From NCBI GenBank assembly GCA_046348225.1, contig JAXMEQ010000004.1, positions 124,001-188,000 of the forward strand: 64,000 nucleotides of DNA, given 5' to 3'. Shown here one piece after another: positions 1 through 8,074 of the stretch. This DNA comes from JAXMEQ01 sp046348225 (GTDB lineage: Bacteria; Pseudomonadota; Gammaproteobacteria; Burkholderiales; Burkholderiaceae_C). Position numbers and translations under genes: made by a program. The notes beneath the pieces are model-generated. The model was given only the letters and a program-made list of their open reading frames with translations, did no database searches and was not told the DNA's origin. Every line of letters starts with the position of its first letter. Positions within the stretch are counted from its first letter, which is position 1.

Positions 1-9
1 CCAACCTGA

Positions 10-86
10 CCCCCACGCTTGTCACTTCGTGTACTGCGCTGCCCCCCGAGGGAGCCTTCGCGCCTTGGGGCGGCCCGGCGGCGCTC
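10..86. repeat. Dispersed GC-rich repeat, copy 1
   Basis: A 77-nt element running from CCCCCACGCT to GGCGGCGCTC. Its core, with CCCCCCGAGGG followed by GCGCCTTGGGGCGGCCCGG, is nearly identical to a second copy at 50973-51050 inside copA. It lies just downstream of denD, between that stop codon and the left window edge. I associate this element with intergenic spaces of Comamonadaceae; the two-copy match is seen directly, and the family assignment is from memory. Confidence 0.75.
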
Positions 87-99
87 AAGATCTTCTTCA

Positions 100-1110
100 T
101 CACTGGATCGGTAGGGTCACGGCCGGCGGGTTCTCGCGGATGTAGTCGCGGATGATGGTTTCAAAGTCGGGGTCGGGCTGCAGGCCCAGCTGGTTGGCCC
201 GGGCGGACGCAATGTTGCCGGGCCAGGTTTTCACCAGCTTCTGGATGGCTTCGTCCGGTGTCCAGTCGAGCAGTGCGGTGGCGGCAGGGCCGGCCACGCG
301 CTCCAGCGCCTGCGCCATCTCGCCCACGGTGGTGCGCATGGCGGGCAGGTTGATGGCCGTCAGCGGGCCCCAGTCGGCGTCGCTCGCCTCGGCGGCGCGC
401 ACGATGCCTTCAATCGTCCGGGCCGGAGAGGCCAGCGCCACCGGGGTGCTGGCGGGCACCGGCACCTGCGCGCGCAGACCGGCCAGCGGCTCGCGGATCA
501 TGCCGCTGAAGAAGCCCGAGGCCGCGCCGTTGGGCCGGCCGGGGCGCACGCTTACCGTCATCAGCCGCGTGCTGCGGCCCTGGACGAAGCCCTTGCGCGC
601 AAAGTCGGCCACCAGCTGTTCGCCAATGAATTTCTGGATGCCGTAGCTGCTTTGCGGCGTGGGCAAGGTGTAGTCCTCGATCACCTCGGGCATGCCGTAG
701 CCGGGCTGGTAGCCAAACACGGCCAGCGAGCTGGCAAACACGAAGGTGGGCCGGGTGCCCAGCGCGCGACAGGCCTCCAGCAGGGCGCGCGTGGCTTCGT
801 AGTTGCTGCGCATGCCGAGGTCAAAGTCGGCCTCGCACTCGCCACTGACGGCCGCGGCCAGGTGAAACACCAGTGCGGTCTCGGCGGCCGGGATTTGCCC
901 GCTGGCGAGCTGCTCGTTCAGGTCGCCGCCGACAAACTGCACGCGTGCGTCTGCGGCCAGGTCGGCCGGCGGCGGCGCCCGGTCGGCCAGCGTGATGCGG
1001 GTGATGGCCTGGGCCGCGGCACCGCCACGCGAGACGCCGCCGCGGGCCAGCAGGGTACGGGCCAGGCGCGCGCCGAGGAAGCCGCTGCCGCCGGTGATGA
1101 GGATGTGCAT
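100..1110 (-). CDS. denD: NAD-dependent epimerase/dehydratase, D-erythronate dehydrogenase-like
   Basis: A 336-residue extended short-chain dehydrogenase. The N-terminus carries the nucleotide-binding motif TGGSGFLG at residues 6-13, and the catalytic YxxxK is visible as YGIQK near residue 155. Family knowledge: DenD oxidises D-erythronate at C2 during four-carbon sugar-acid catabolism. The call leans on the neighbour, an ltnD-type dehydrogenase 12 bp upstream on the same strand, a pairing typical of threonate/erythronate operons. The remaining pathway genes (otnK, otnC, otnI) would lie beyond the left edge. A generic epimerase is the alternative. Confidence 0.75.
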   Translation of the reverse strand: MHILITGGSGFLGARLARTLLARGGVSRGGAAAQAITRITLADRAPPPADLAADARVQFVGGDLNEQLASGQIPAAETALVFHLAAAVSGECEADFDLGMRSNYEATRALLEACRALGTRPTFVFASSLAVFGYQPGYGMPEVIEDYTLPTPQSSYGIQKFIGEQLVADFARKGFVQGRSTRLMTVSVRPGRPNGAASGFFSGMIREPLAGLRAQVPVPASTPVALASPARTIEGIVRAAEASDADWGPLTAINLPAMRTTVGEMAQALERVAGPAATALLDWTPDEAIQKLVKTWPGNIASARANQLGLQPDPDFETIIRDYIRENPPAVTLPIQ

Positions 1111-1122
1111 GGGGATTCGTCC

Positions 1123-2022
1123 TTACTGGGGTGGGGCGGGCAGCTCGATGCCCGGAAAGATCTTGATGACGGCGCTGTCGTCCTCGCGCGCAAAGCCGGC
1201 GGTGGAGGCCTGCATGAACATCTGGTGCGCGGTGCTGGACAGCGGCAGCGGGAACTTGCTGGCCCGCGCCATGTCGAGCACCAGGCCCAGGTCCTTCACA
1301 AAGATGTCCACCGCCGACAGCGGCGTGTAGTCGCCCGCCAGCACATGGGCCATGCGGTTCTCGAACATCCAGCTGTTGCCGGCGCTGTGGGTGATCACGT
1401 CGTACAGCGCAGCCGGGTCCACCCCTTCGCGCAGGCCCAGCGCCATGGCCTCGGCAGCGGCGGCGATGTGCACGCCCGCGAGCAGCTGGTTGATGATCTT
1501 GACCTTGCTGCCCGCACCCGCCTTGTCGCCCAGCTTGTAGACCCGGGCCGCCATGGCATGGAGCATGGGCTCGGCCAGCGCGTAGGCCTCGGGTGTGCCC
1601 GAGGTCATCATGGTCATCTGGCCGCTTGCCGCCTTGGCGGCGCCGCCCGAAATGGGTGCGTCGATGTACAGAATGCCTTTTTCGGCCAGCCGCGCCTCGA
1701 GCGCCATGCTCCAGTTCGGGTCGACCGTTGAACACATCACGAACACGCTGCCGGCCTTCAAGGTGGCAGCACACCCCAGGTCACCGAACAGCACGCTCTC
1801 GGTTTGCGCGGCGTTCACCACCACCGACACCACCACATCACAGGCGGTGCCGAGTTCCGCAGGCGACGCGCAGGCCGTGCCGCCTTCGGCCGCAAAGGCC
1901 TGTGCCACCTCGGCGCGAATGTCGAACACATGGGGCGCGTAGCCCGCGCGGCGCAGCGATTGCGCCATGCCGGCGCCCATGGCGCCCAGGCCGATCAGGC
2001 CCACATTGGGGGTGGAATTCAT
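1123..2022 (-). CDS. ltnD: L-threonate dehydrogenase-like 3-hydroxyisobutyrate dehydrogenase family enzyme
   Basis: A 299-residue beta-hydroxyacid dehydrogenase, probably cytoplasmic. The Rossmann motif GLIGLGAMG lies near the N-terminus, the substrate-loop signature DAPISGG near residue 120, and the catalytic lysine region GSKVKIINQ near residue 170. Family knowledge: LtnD oxidises L-threonate to 2-oxo-tetronate. The start was set at the ATG at 2022, which gives the usual short N-terminus; an upstream in-frame ATG at 2049 would overrun the operator-like site. It lies 35 bp after an FCD-type GntR gene that probably controls it. A related hydroxyacid substrate is possible. Confidence 0.75.
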   Translation of the reverse strand: MNSTPNVGLIGLGAMGAGMAQSLRRAGYAPHVFDIRAEVAQAFAAEGGTACASPAELGTACDVVVSVVVNAAQTESVLFGDLGCAATLKAGSVFVMCSTVDPNWSMALEARLAEKGILYIDAPISGGAAKAASGQMTMMTSGTPEAYALAEPMLHAMAARVYKLGDKAGAGSKVKIINQLLAGVHIAAAAEAMALGLREGVDPAALYDVITHSAGNSWMFENRMAHVLAGDYTPLSAVDIFVKDLGLVLDMARASKFPLPLSSTAHQMFMQASTAGFAREDDSAVIKIFPGIELPAPPQ

Positions 2023-2025
2023 ATG

Positions 2026-2038
2026 GTTATCATACAAC
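2026..2038 (-). promoter_or_regulatory. Candidate GntR-family operator before ltnD
   Basis: On the minus strand the site reads GTTGTATGATAAC, a near-palindrome around ATG, 3 bp before the ltnD start. It shares TTGTATGA, then one variable base, then AACC with a second site at the gntR start (2828-2838). The site pair and spacing are seen directly; binding by the adjacent FCD regulator is inference. Confidence 0.45.
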
Positions 2039-2057
2039 TTTAGCCGCAAAAGCAGCT

Positions 2058-2834
2058 TCAGGCCTTGCGCAGCTTGCGCACCAGCGGCTGTGCCAGGCGC
2101 GCGCCTTCCTGGGTCCAGAAAGCCGGGTCGGCGTTCTCGATGCGGCGGATGGCGTTGGCCATGTGGCGGCCGGCGGCCGCGCGGGCCTTGACGGCGTCGC
2201 CCGCGGCAATGGCCTCGGTGATGGCGGCGTGCTCGCCGCGCACCTGGGTGGTGAAGTCGGCGCGGCGCGCCTCGTTGGCGCGCGTGACGCTGATGGCACC
2301 GCGCATGAACTGCGCCAGATAGTCCAGCGTGCTGATCAGGAACGGGTTGTGTGCAGCCTCGGCGATGCTGCGGTGAAAGCGCAGGTCTTCCTCCACGCCG
2401 TCACCGCCCGCGGCCACGGCCTTGTCCAGGGCCTGCACCGCCTGCCGGATGCGCTTGACGTCGGCCGCCGTGCGCCGCTGGGCCGCGAGCATGGCGGCCT
2501 CGGCCTCCAGCGCACGGCGCACCTCGACCATCTGCGCCACGGCGCTTTGCGAGTCGGCGCTTTTGGCGTCAAAGTTCAGCGGCGCGAACGGCGGGCTGGC
2601 CGCCACATAGACGCCGCTGCCCTGGCGCGAGTCCACCAGCCCCAGCGACTTCAGGCGTGACACCGCCTCGCGCACCACGGTGCGGCTGACCTCGAACTGC
2701 TCGACCAGACGCGCCTCGGGCGGCAGCTTGGCACCGGGCGCAAGGCGGCCCGCCTTGATTTCGGCCGCAAGCTGCTGCGCGACCTGGTCAGAGAGTCGGG
2801 CGCCCGAAGTGACGGGGATGAACTGGGTTGTCAT
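2058..2834 (-). CDS. GntR-family transcriptional regulator, FadR/FCD subfamily
   Basis: A 258-residue regulator. An N-terminal winged helix-turn-helix spans roughly residues 10-80 (LPPEARLVEQFEVSRTVVREA is the typical signature), followed by an all-helical FCD ligand domain with conserved histidines (for example FHRSIAEAAHNPF). Members bind small organic acids and repress neighbouring catabolic genes. The start ATG at 2834 overlaps the chrA stop as ATGA, so translation is probably coupled. It lies upstream of ltnD-denD and probably senses a threonate/erythronate-related metabolite, which is inference from context. Confidence 0.85.
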   Translation of the reverse strand: MTTQFIPVTSGARLSDQVAQQLAAEIKAGRLAPGAKLPPEARLVEQFEVSRTVVREAVSRLKSLGLVDSRQGSGVYVAASPPFAPLNFDAKSADSQSAVAQMVEVRRALEAEAAMLAAQRRTAADVKRIRQAVQALDKAVAAGGDGVEEDLRFHRSIAEAAHNPFLISTLDYLAQFMRGAISVTRANEARRADFTTQVRGEHAAITEAIAAGDAVKARAAAGRHMANAIRRIENADPAFWTQEGARLAQPLVRKLRKA

Positions 2835-2838
2835 ACAA
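2828..2838 (-). promoter_or_regulatory. Palindromic operator-like site on the gntR start codon
   Basis: TTGTATGACAA is a palindrome (TTGT-ATG-ACAA) that contains the gntR ATG and the chrA stop codon. The same motif recurs before ltnD at 2026-2038. FCD-type GntR proteins bind short palindromes of this kind, so autoregulation is plausible. No strong promoter is evident in the adjacent coding sequence. Confidence 0.4.
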
Positions 2839-4177
2839 GAAACACGGAGACTGCGCCGAGGATAGCGCAGCACGTGATCACCGGGATCACGCCTGCCTTG
2901 AAGCGAAACAGCGCGATGGCCGCCAGCAGCATCAGCACCAGGGCCCCAATGTCCAGGCGTAATGGGGCTGCAGGCCGCGTGCTGACTGCGACATGCGCTA
3001 TGAAAAATATAGCGAGACTGGCGATCACGCCCACCACCGCCGCGGTGATGGCGGTCAGGGGCGCGGTGAAGCCGAGCTTGCCGTGGGTTGACTCCACCAG
3101 CGGCCCGCCCGCGAGGATGAACAGGAACGAGGGCAGGAAGGTGAACCAGGTCACCACCACGGCCGCCAGCGCTGCACCCAGGAACAAGGTGTCCGGCCCC
3201 AGCACCTGGCGCGCCCAGCCGCCCACAAAGCCGACGAATGCCACCACCATGATCAGCGGGCCGGGCGTGGTTTCGCCCAGCGCCAGGCCGTCGATCATCT
3301 GCGGCCCGGTCAGCCACTGGAAGTGCTCCACCGCGCCCTGGTACACATAGGGCAGCACGGCGTAGGCGCCACCAAAGGTCAGCAGGGCCGCTTTGGTAAA
3401 GAACCAGCCCATTTGCGCCAGCGTGCCGTCCCAGCCCCACAGCGCCACCAGCGCCCCCATGGGCAGCAACCACAGCAGGGCGCCCACCGCCACCACCTGC
3501 GTCAGGCGCCGACGGGAGAAGCGGGCGTGGGCCGGTGTGGGGGTGTGGTCGTCAATCAACCAGCCGCGTTCACCCGCGGCGAGGGCAGCAGGCTGCGACG
3601 GCCCGTGCCCGCCGCCCGCGAACTGTCCGGGTGCCCAGCGCTGGCCCAGCCAGCCAGTCACTGCCGCGGCCAGCACCACCCAGGGGAACGGCACCTTGAG
3701 CACCGCGATGGCGACAAAGCTGGTGATTGCCACCGCCCACAGCAGCGGGGTGCGGCGCGGGCTTTTGAGTGTCTTGCTGCCAATGCGCCAGACGGCGTGC
3801 AGCACGATCGCCGCCACCGCCGGCTTGATGCCATAGAACAGGCCAGCGACCAGCGGAACATCGCCAAAAGCGACATAGATCCAGCTCAGCGCGATCAGGA
3901 TGAACAGCGACGGCAGCACAAACAGCGCGCCAGCCACAATGCCGCCCCAGCTGCGGTGCATCAGCCAGCCGATGTAGGTGGCCAGCTGCTGCGCCTCGGG
4001 ACCGGGCAGCAGCATGCAGTAGTTGAGGGCGTGCAGAAAGCGCTTTTCGCTGATCCAGCGCCGTTGCTCGACCAGCTCGCGGTGCATGATGGCAATCTGC
4101 CCCGCCGGGCCGCCGAAACTGATGAAGCCGAGCTTGAGCCAGAAGCGCAGCGCTTCGCCAAAGGACACCGGGTTCAT
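2831..4177 (-). CDS. chrA: Chromate transporter ChrA, two-domain form
   Basis: A 448-residue inner-membrane protein with two homologous CHR halves. The first begins FGEALRFWLKLGFISFGGPAGQIAIMH, and the second half (around residue 260) carries FTKAALLTFGGAYAVLPY. ChrA exports chromate by proton antiport. The start at ATG 4177 overlaps the chrB stop as ATGA and the stop overlaps the gntR start, so chrB-chrA-gntR are tightly coupled. Near the C-terminus the codons around 2996-3014 are a GCTAT...ATAGC palindrome with a rare ATA codon, like the family found elsewhere in this window. Confidence 0.9.
   Translation of the reverse strand: MNPVSFGEALRFWLKLGFISFGGPAGQIAIMHRELVEQRRWISEKRFLHALNYCMLLPGPEAQQLATYIGWLMHRSWGGIVAGALFVLPSLFILIALSWIYVAFGDVPLVAGLFYGIKPAVAAIVLHAVWRIGSKTLKSPRRTPLLWAVAITSFVAIAVLKVPFPWVVLAAAVTGWLGQRWAPGQFAGGGHGPSQPAALAAGERGWLIDDHTPTPAHARFSRRRLTQVVAVGALLWLLPMGALVALWGWDGTLAQMGWFFTKAALLTFGGAYAVLPYVYQGAVEHFQWLTGPQMIDGLALGETTPGPLIMVVAFVGFVGGWARQVLGPDTLFLGAALAAVVVTWFTFLPSFLFILAGGPLVESTHGKLGFTAPLTAITAAVVGVIASLAIFFIAHVAVSTRPAAPLRLDIGALVLMLLAAIALFRFKAGVIPVITCCAILGAVSVFLV
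2996..3014. repeat. GCTAT...ATAGC palindrome inside chrA
   Basis: CGCTATGAAAAATATAGCG is an inverted repeat with 6-bp arms. Read in chrA it encodes Ala-Ile-Phe-Phe-Ile-Ala and uses the rare codon ATA. It matches elements at 11203, 24114, 35939, 39826 and 56309. Confidence 0.6.
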
Positions 4178-5052
4178 GCGGGCACCCCCACCGCCGCCGG
4201 TTCGCTCCAGCGATGGGTCTCGCTGCGGTCGCCCGCGCACCAGGCGTACAGGGCGTCGTACATCGGCATGGCGGCGTCCAGCATGGCGTGGTCGTCGCCG
4301 TGCAGGCGCGCCAGCCCCAGCGACAGGGCCAGCAGTCCGGCGGCTTGCGGCGCGGTGCCCAGGCGGTCGGTGTCGGCCGCGCGGACGATGGCGGCCAACG
4401 CGTCGAGGGCCGGGTCGCGCAGGCCGAAGGCCGCCATCAGCGCGTCGAAACTGCAGCGCTCGCCTTCGTGGGTGATCGGTGCCCCGGGAATGTCGTAGGC
4501 CACGGCGTTCAGGCGCGCGGCCTCGCTGAAAACCCGGGCGGTGGGCACGTAGAAAAATGCCGCGCGCGGGTCGATGAAGCGCCGGATCAGCCAGGGGCAG
4601 GCGATGCGGTCAATCCGGGGCCGCTCGCGTGTGACCCAGCGCGAGGGCTGCTCGCCCGTCACGCCCAGATCGGGCCGTTTGGTGATGGTCAGCGGCGGCG
4701 CTGCCCGCCACTGTGCGATGGCATGGGGCGCATCGACGCCGTCTTCGCCGCCTTCGATGCCACCGGCCAGCGCCACGGCCGGCCAGCCTGCGGCGCGCAG
4801 CGTTGCCACCGCGTCGGCACTGACGTTGTGGCCGTAGACGCAATACACCACCACCTCACGCGGCGGCTCGGTCGCGGCAAACTGGGCCACCGATTCAGGC
4901 GGACAGCGCAGCGCACCGGCCAACAGGCGCGGGCTGTCGGCAAACTTGGCTTCGCGCCGCACGTCGAGCACGAGCGGCGCGTCGGCGCGGCCCTGGCGGG
5001 CGCGCAACGAGGCGGGGGAAATCGAGGGAACGGAAAGGCTTGCGGTGTCCAT
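4174..5052 (-). CDS. Rhodanese-ChrB domain chromate resistance protein
   Basis: A 292-residue protein. Residues ~15-105 form a rhodanese-like domain with the active-site loop VVYCVYGHN (Cys present). Residues ~140-285 match the ChrB C-terminal domain, with RIDRIACPWLIRRFIDP and a conserved HEGERCSFD segment. ChrB-type proteins act in chromate sensing or protection alongside ChrA. The start at ATG 5052 is set by an AGGAG site 6 bases upstream, and it overlaps chrA by 4 bp as ATGA. The fusion to rhodanese is known for this family. Whether it regulates or is enzymatic cannot be told from sequence. Confidence 0.8.
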   Translation of the reverse strand: MDTASLSVPSISPASLRARQGRADAPLVLDVRREAKFADSPRLLAGALRCPPESVAQFAATEPPREVVVYCVYGHNVSADAVATLRAAGWPAVALAGGIEGGEDGVDAPHAIAQWRAAPPLTITKRPDLGVTGEQPSRWVTRERPRIDRIACPWLIRRFIDPRAAFFYVPTARVFSEAARLNAVAYDIPGAPITHEGERCSFDALMAAFGLRDPALDALAAIVRAADTDRLGTAPQAAGLLALSLGLARLHGDDHAMLDAAMPMYDALYAWCAGDRSETHRWSEPAAVGVPA

Positions 5053-5180
5053 GGAATGCTCCTGAGCGTTACCAGCGCTTGGACGGGACACCGTCTATCC
5101 GCAAGGATTCGGGAGGCTGAAATCCCGATGCCTGAATGTTAGCACTGCCGCTGCGCACGGCCGCCCTCTAGAATTTGCCA

Positions 5181-6242
5181 ATGCCCCGCCGCCCCATGTT
5201 GCACGAGCAAGCCGCCTTGCGCGGCGGCATGCTGGCGCTGGCTGCGGCGCTGCTGTTCGGCCTCAGCACGCCACTGCTGCAGCGTCTGGGCGCAGGCCTC
5301 GGCACCTTCATGACCGCGGCGCTGCTGTACGCGGGCGCAGCCTGCTTTGCGGGCATGACGCGCCGCGCACCGCAGGCTGAAGCGCGCGTGCGCCGCACCG
5401 ACTGGCCGCGCCTTGCCGCGATGGCCGCCTTCGGTGCGGTGCTGGGGCCGGTGGCCCTGGCCTGGGGCCTGCAGCACACCAGCGGCGCCAGCGCATCGCT
5501 GATGCTCACGCTGGAGGCGGTGTTCACCGCCCTCTTCGCCTGGCGCCTTTACGGCGAAACCCTGGACCGCCGCGTCGTGCTGGCCATGCTGCTGCTGGTG
5601 TCGGGCGGCGCCGCACTGGTGACGCAGCAGGGCCTGTCGGGTTCGGTGCAGTTGCTGGGCCTGCTGGCCGTGCTGGTGGCCACAGCGGCCTGGGGCGTGG
5701 ACAACAGCCTGTCGCGCGCGCTGGCCGACCGCGACCCGGGCCAGGTCATCCTGGTCAAGGCCGCACTGGGCACCTTGGTGACGCTGGTGCTGGCTGCCGC
5801 CGCGGGCGAGCCCTTGCCGGGCGCGGCACCGGCCCTCGGCTTGCTGGCGGTGGGGGCGACGGGCTATGGCCTGAGCCTGCGCTTCTATCTGCTCGCGCAA
5901 CGCAGCTTTGGCGCGGCGCGCACGGGCTCGGTGTTTGCGTTTGCACCCTTCATTGGCGCCGCGGGTGCGCTGGCGCTCGGCGAGCACGCAGCCGGTGGCT
6001 GGCTGCTGGCCGGTGGCGCACTGATGCTCGCCGGTGTGGTGCTGCACCTGACGGAAACGCACCGTCATGAGCACCGGCACGAGCCGCTGGCGCACGAGCA
6101 CGCGCACCGCCACGACGACGGCCACCACCTGCACCGCCACGACCCGATGCCCGCCGGTCCCCACAGCCACCCGCACCGTCACGCGCCAATGGTCCATGCC
6201 CACGCGCATGTGCCGGACGCCCACCACCTGCACCGGCACTGA
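5181..6242 (+). CDS. EamA/DMT-family transporter with histidine-rich C-terminal tail
   Basis: A 353-residue inner-membrane protein with two EamA repeats (about ten hydrophobic segments over residues 10-290). The last 62 residues are a hydrophilic tail with 23 histidines, mostly in HxH and HRH patterns. Tails like this usually bind Zn, Ni, Co or Cu, so a metal-linked efflux role is possible, but DMT members mostly carry metabolites. The ATG at 5181 has no Shine-Dalgarno; a TAGAAT -10-like box ends 6 bases before it, suggesting a leaderless message. An in-frame TTG lies at 5175. It is divergent from chrB. Confidence 0.8.
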   Translation: MPRRPMLHEQAALRGGMLALAAALLFGLSTPLLQRLGAGLGTFMTAALLYAGAACFAGMTRRAPQAEARVRRTDWPRLAAMAAFGAVLGPVALAWGLQHTSGASASLMLTLEAVFTALFAWRLYGETLDRRVVLAMLLLVSGGAALVTQQGLSGSVQLLGLLAVLVATAAWGVDNSLSRALADRDPGQVILVKAALGTLVTLVLAAAAGEPLPGAAPALGLLAVGATGYGLSLRFYLLAQRSFGAARTGSVFAFAPFIGAAGALALGEHAAGGWLLAGGALMLAGVVLHLTETHRHEHRHEPLAHEHAHRHDDGHHLHRHDPMPAGPHSHPHRHAPMVHAHAHVPDAHHLHRH

Positions 6243-6263
6243 CGGCCTGCGCAAGGCGCCGGC

Positions 6264-6848
6264 TCAGCCCCGCTCGAAGCGGAACACCGCGGTGCCGGCC
6301 CGCGCGTTGGGCAGGAAGCGCACTTCACGTCCTTCCTGCAGCCCGAAGGCGTCCAGGATGCGCAGGCGGTTCTTTACCGCCAGCGCCTCGAAGTCTTTGA
6401 ACGTACCCACCCGGATGTTGGGCGTGTCGTACCACTGGTAGGGCAGGCGCCGGGTCACCGGCATGCGCCCGCGCAGCACGCTCAGGCGGTTGGGCCAGTG
6501 CGCGAAATTGGGGAACGCCACAATGCCGCTGCGCCCGACGCGCGCGGTTTCACGCAGCATGGTTTCGGCGTTGCGCAGGTGTTGCAGGGTGTCGATCTGC
6601 AGCACCACGTCAAACGAGCCATCGTCGAACATGGCCAGGCCCTCTTCCAGGTTGAGCTGGATCACGTTGACGCCGCGCTGCACGCAGGCCAGCACGTTGG
6701 CATCGGCCAGCTCGATGCCATAGCCGGTGCAGCGGCGCTCGCGCTGCAGCAGGTCGAGCAGCGCGCCGTCGCCGCAGCCGAGGTCGAGCACGCGCGAGCC
6801 TTCGGGCACCAGGCGGGCGATGGACTGCATGGTTTGGGTGTCGCTCAT
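6264..6848 (-). CDS. metW: Methionine biosynthesis protein MetW
   Basis: A 194-residue protein with a methyltransferase-like fold. The SAM-binding-type loop VLDLGCGDGALL lies near residue 20, and the family segment IVAFPNFAHWPNR near residue 110. Family knowledge: MetW pairs with MetX in homoserine O-acylation in many proteobacteria. Its start overlaps the metX stop as ATGA, so the two form one operon under the riboswitch upstream of metX. Confidence 0.93.
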   Translation of the reverse strand: MSDTQTMQSIARLVPEGSRVLDLGCGDGALLDLLQRERRCTGYGIELADANVLACVQRGVNVIQLNLEEGLAMFDDGSFDVVLQIDTLQHLRNAETMLRETARVGRSGIVAFPNFAHWPNRLSVLRGRMPVTRRLPYQWYDTPNIRVGTFKDFEALAVKNRLRILDAFGLQEGREVRFLPNARAGTAVFRFERG

Positions 6849-7960
6849 GCGGCCCCCACGCGGTCAAAGTAGGCCCGCACCACGCCCAGGTAGCGCGGAT
6901 CCTCGAGCAGGAAGGCGTCGTGGCCGTGCGGGGCGTCGATTTCGGCGTAGGCCACCTCGCGCCGGTTGTCCAGCAGCGCCTTGACGATCTCGCGGCTGCG
7001 CCGCGGGCTGAAGCGCCAGTCGGTGCTGAAGCTCACCAGCAGGAAGCTGGCCTCTGCCGGCGCCAGCGCCCGCGTCAGGTTGCCTTCGAATGCCCGCGCC
7101 GGGTCGAAGTAGTCCAGCGCGCGGGTGATCAGCAGGTAGGTGTTGGCATCGAAGTAGTCACTGAACTTGTCGCCCTGGTAGCGCAGGTAGCTTTCGATCT
7201 GGAACTCGATGTCCTGGGTGGTGTACTTCAGGTCGATGCCATCGCGCAGCTGGCGGCCGAATTTTTCATTCATCACGTCATCACTGAGGTACGTGATGTG
7301 GCCGATCATGCGGGCGATGCGCAAGCCCCGCTTGGGCACCACGCCATGCTGGTAGAAATGGCCGCCGTGAAAGTCGGGGTCGGTCACGATGGCGCGGCGC
7401 GCCACCTCGTTGAAAGCGATGTTCTCGGCGTTCAGGTTGGGCGCACTGGCCACCACCACGGCATGGCGCACGCGCTTCGGGTGCTGCAGCGTCCAGCTCA
7501 GCGCCTGCATGCCGCCGAGGCTGCCACCCATCACGGCGGCGAGCCGGTCAATGCCCAGCCGGTCCAGCAAGCGGGCTTGGGCATTGACCCAGTCCTCCAC
7601 CGTCACCACCGGAAAGTCGGCACCGTAGACGCGGCCGGTGTCGGGGTTCACGTGCATCGGGCCGGTGGAGCCGAAACAGGAGCCGAGGTTGTTGATGCCG
7701 ATGACGAAAAAGCGGTTGGTGTCCACCGGCTTGCCCGGCCCGATCATCGTGTCCCACCAGCCTTCGCTTCTGTCCTGGCCCGCATAGGTGCCGGCGACAT
7801 GGTGCGAGGCATTGAGCGCATGGCACACCAGCACCGCGTTGGACCGGTCGGCGTTGAGCGTGCCGTAGGTCTCGAACGCCAGCGTGTAGCCGCGCACCGA
7901 CGCACCGCTTTGCAGTGCAAGCGGCTCGCTGAACTCCATGAACTGAGGCGTGACGATCAT
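6845..7960 (-). CDS. metX: Homoserine O-acyltransferase MetX
   Basis: A 371-residue alpha/beta-hydrolase-fold enzyme. It activates homoserine by O-acylation (acetyl or succinyl) at the start of methionine synthesis. Visible motifs are NNLGSCFGSTGP, the nucleophile elbow GGSLGGMQ near residue 150, and the late catalytic histidine in DAPHGHDAFL. With metW, members are often succinyltransferases, but the acyl donor cannot be decided here. The start was set at ATG 7960 from the family N-terminus. It sits directly behind an intrinsic terminator and lacks a clear Shine-Dalgarno; ATG 7939 is an alternative. Confidence 0.93.
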   Translation of the reverse strand: MIVTPQFMEFSEPLALQSGASVRGYTLAFETYGTLNADRSNAVLVCHALNASHHVAGTYAGQDRSEGWWDTMIGPGKPVDTNRFFVIGINNLGSCFGSTGPMHVNPDTGRVYGADFPVVTVEDWVNAQARLLDRLGIDRLAAVMGGSLGGMQALSWTLQHPKRVRHAVVVASAPNLNAENIAFNEVARRAIVTDPDFHGGHFYQHGVVPKRGLRIARMIGHITYLSDDVMNEKFGRQLRDGIDLKYTTQDIEFQIESYLRYQGDKFSDYFDANTYLLITRALDYFDPARAFEGNLTRALAPAEASFLLVSFSTDWRFSPRRSREIVKALLDNRREVAYAEIDAPHGHDAFLLEDPRYLGVVRAYFDRVGAA

Positions 7961-7961
7961 G

Positions 7962-7996
7962 AAAAAACCCGGCGTCGCCAAAGAAGCGAGGCCGGG
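7962..7996 (-). terminator. Intrinsic terminator of the metX riboswitch
   Basis: On the minus strand, CCCGGC-C-TCGC pairs across a 7-nt loop with GCGA-C-GCCGGG, followed at once by six Ts. The T run ends one base before the metX ATG. This is a textbook rho-independent terminator and the likely expression platform of the aptamer about 10 bases upstream. Confidence 0.85.
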
Positions 7997-8006
7997 TTGC
8001 GGGGCG

Positions 8007-8062
8007 TTCGATCTTTAGCTGAATTTATTGAGCGCCCGCAAGCTGGAGCAAATCGGCGCTGG
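8007..8062 (-). promoter_or_regulatory. SAM-II (SAM-alpha) riboswitch upstream of metX
   Basis: On the minus strand, stem P1 is AGCGCC pairing with GGCGCT. The loop holds the conserved GATTTG and GCTTGC segments, and the 3' tail reads CAATAAATTC then AGCTAAAG. The order GAUUUG, CUUGC, P1, AUAAA, GCUAAA is the SAM-II signature; a pseudoknot can form between AGCT in the loop and AGCT in the tail. The 3' arm of P1 can also pair with CGCCCCGCA downstream, giving a competing fold. It lies 47 bases before metX with a terminator between them. SAM-II is best known from Alphaproteobacteria. Confidence 0.88.
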
Positions 8063-8074
8063 GAAGGAAGTATA

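Noticed and set aside
652..1731. A 359-codon plus-strand frame opposite denD and ltnD
   Set aside because: Antisense of two well-supported enzymes, with Gly/His/Arg-rich composition typical of GC shadow frames.
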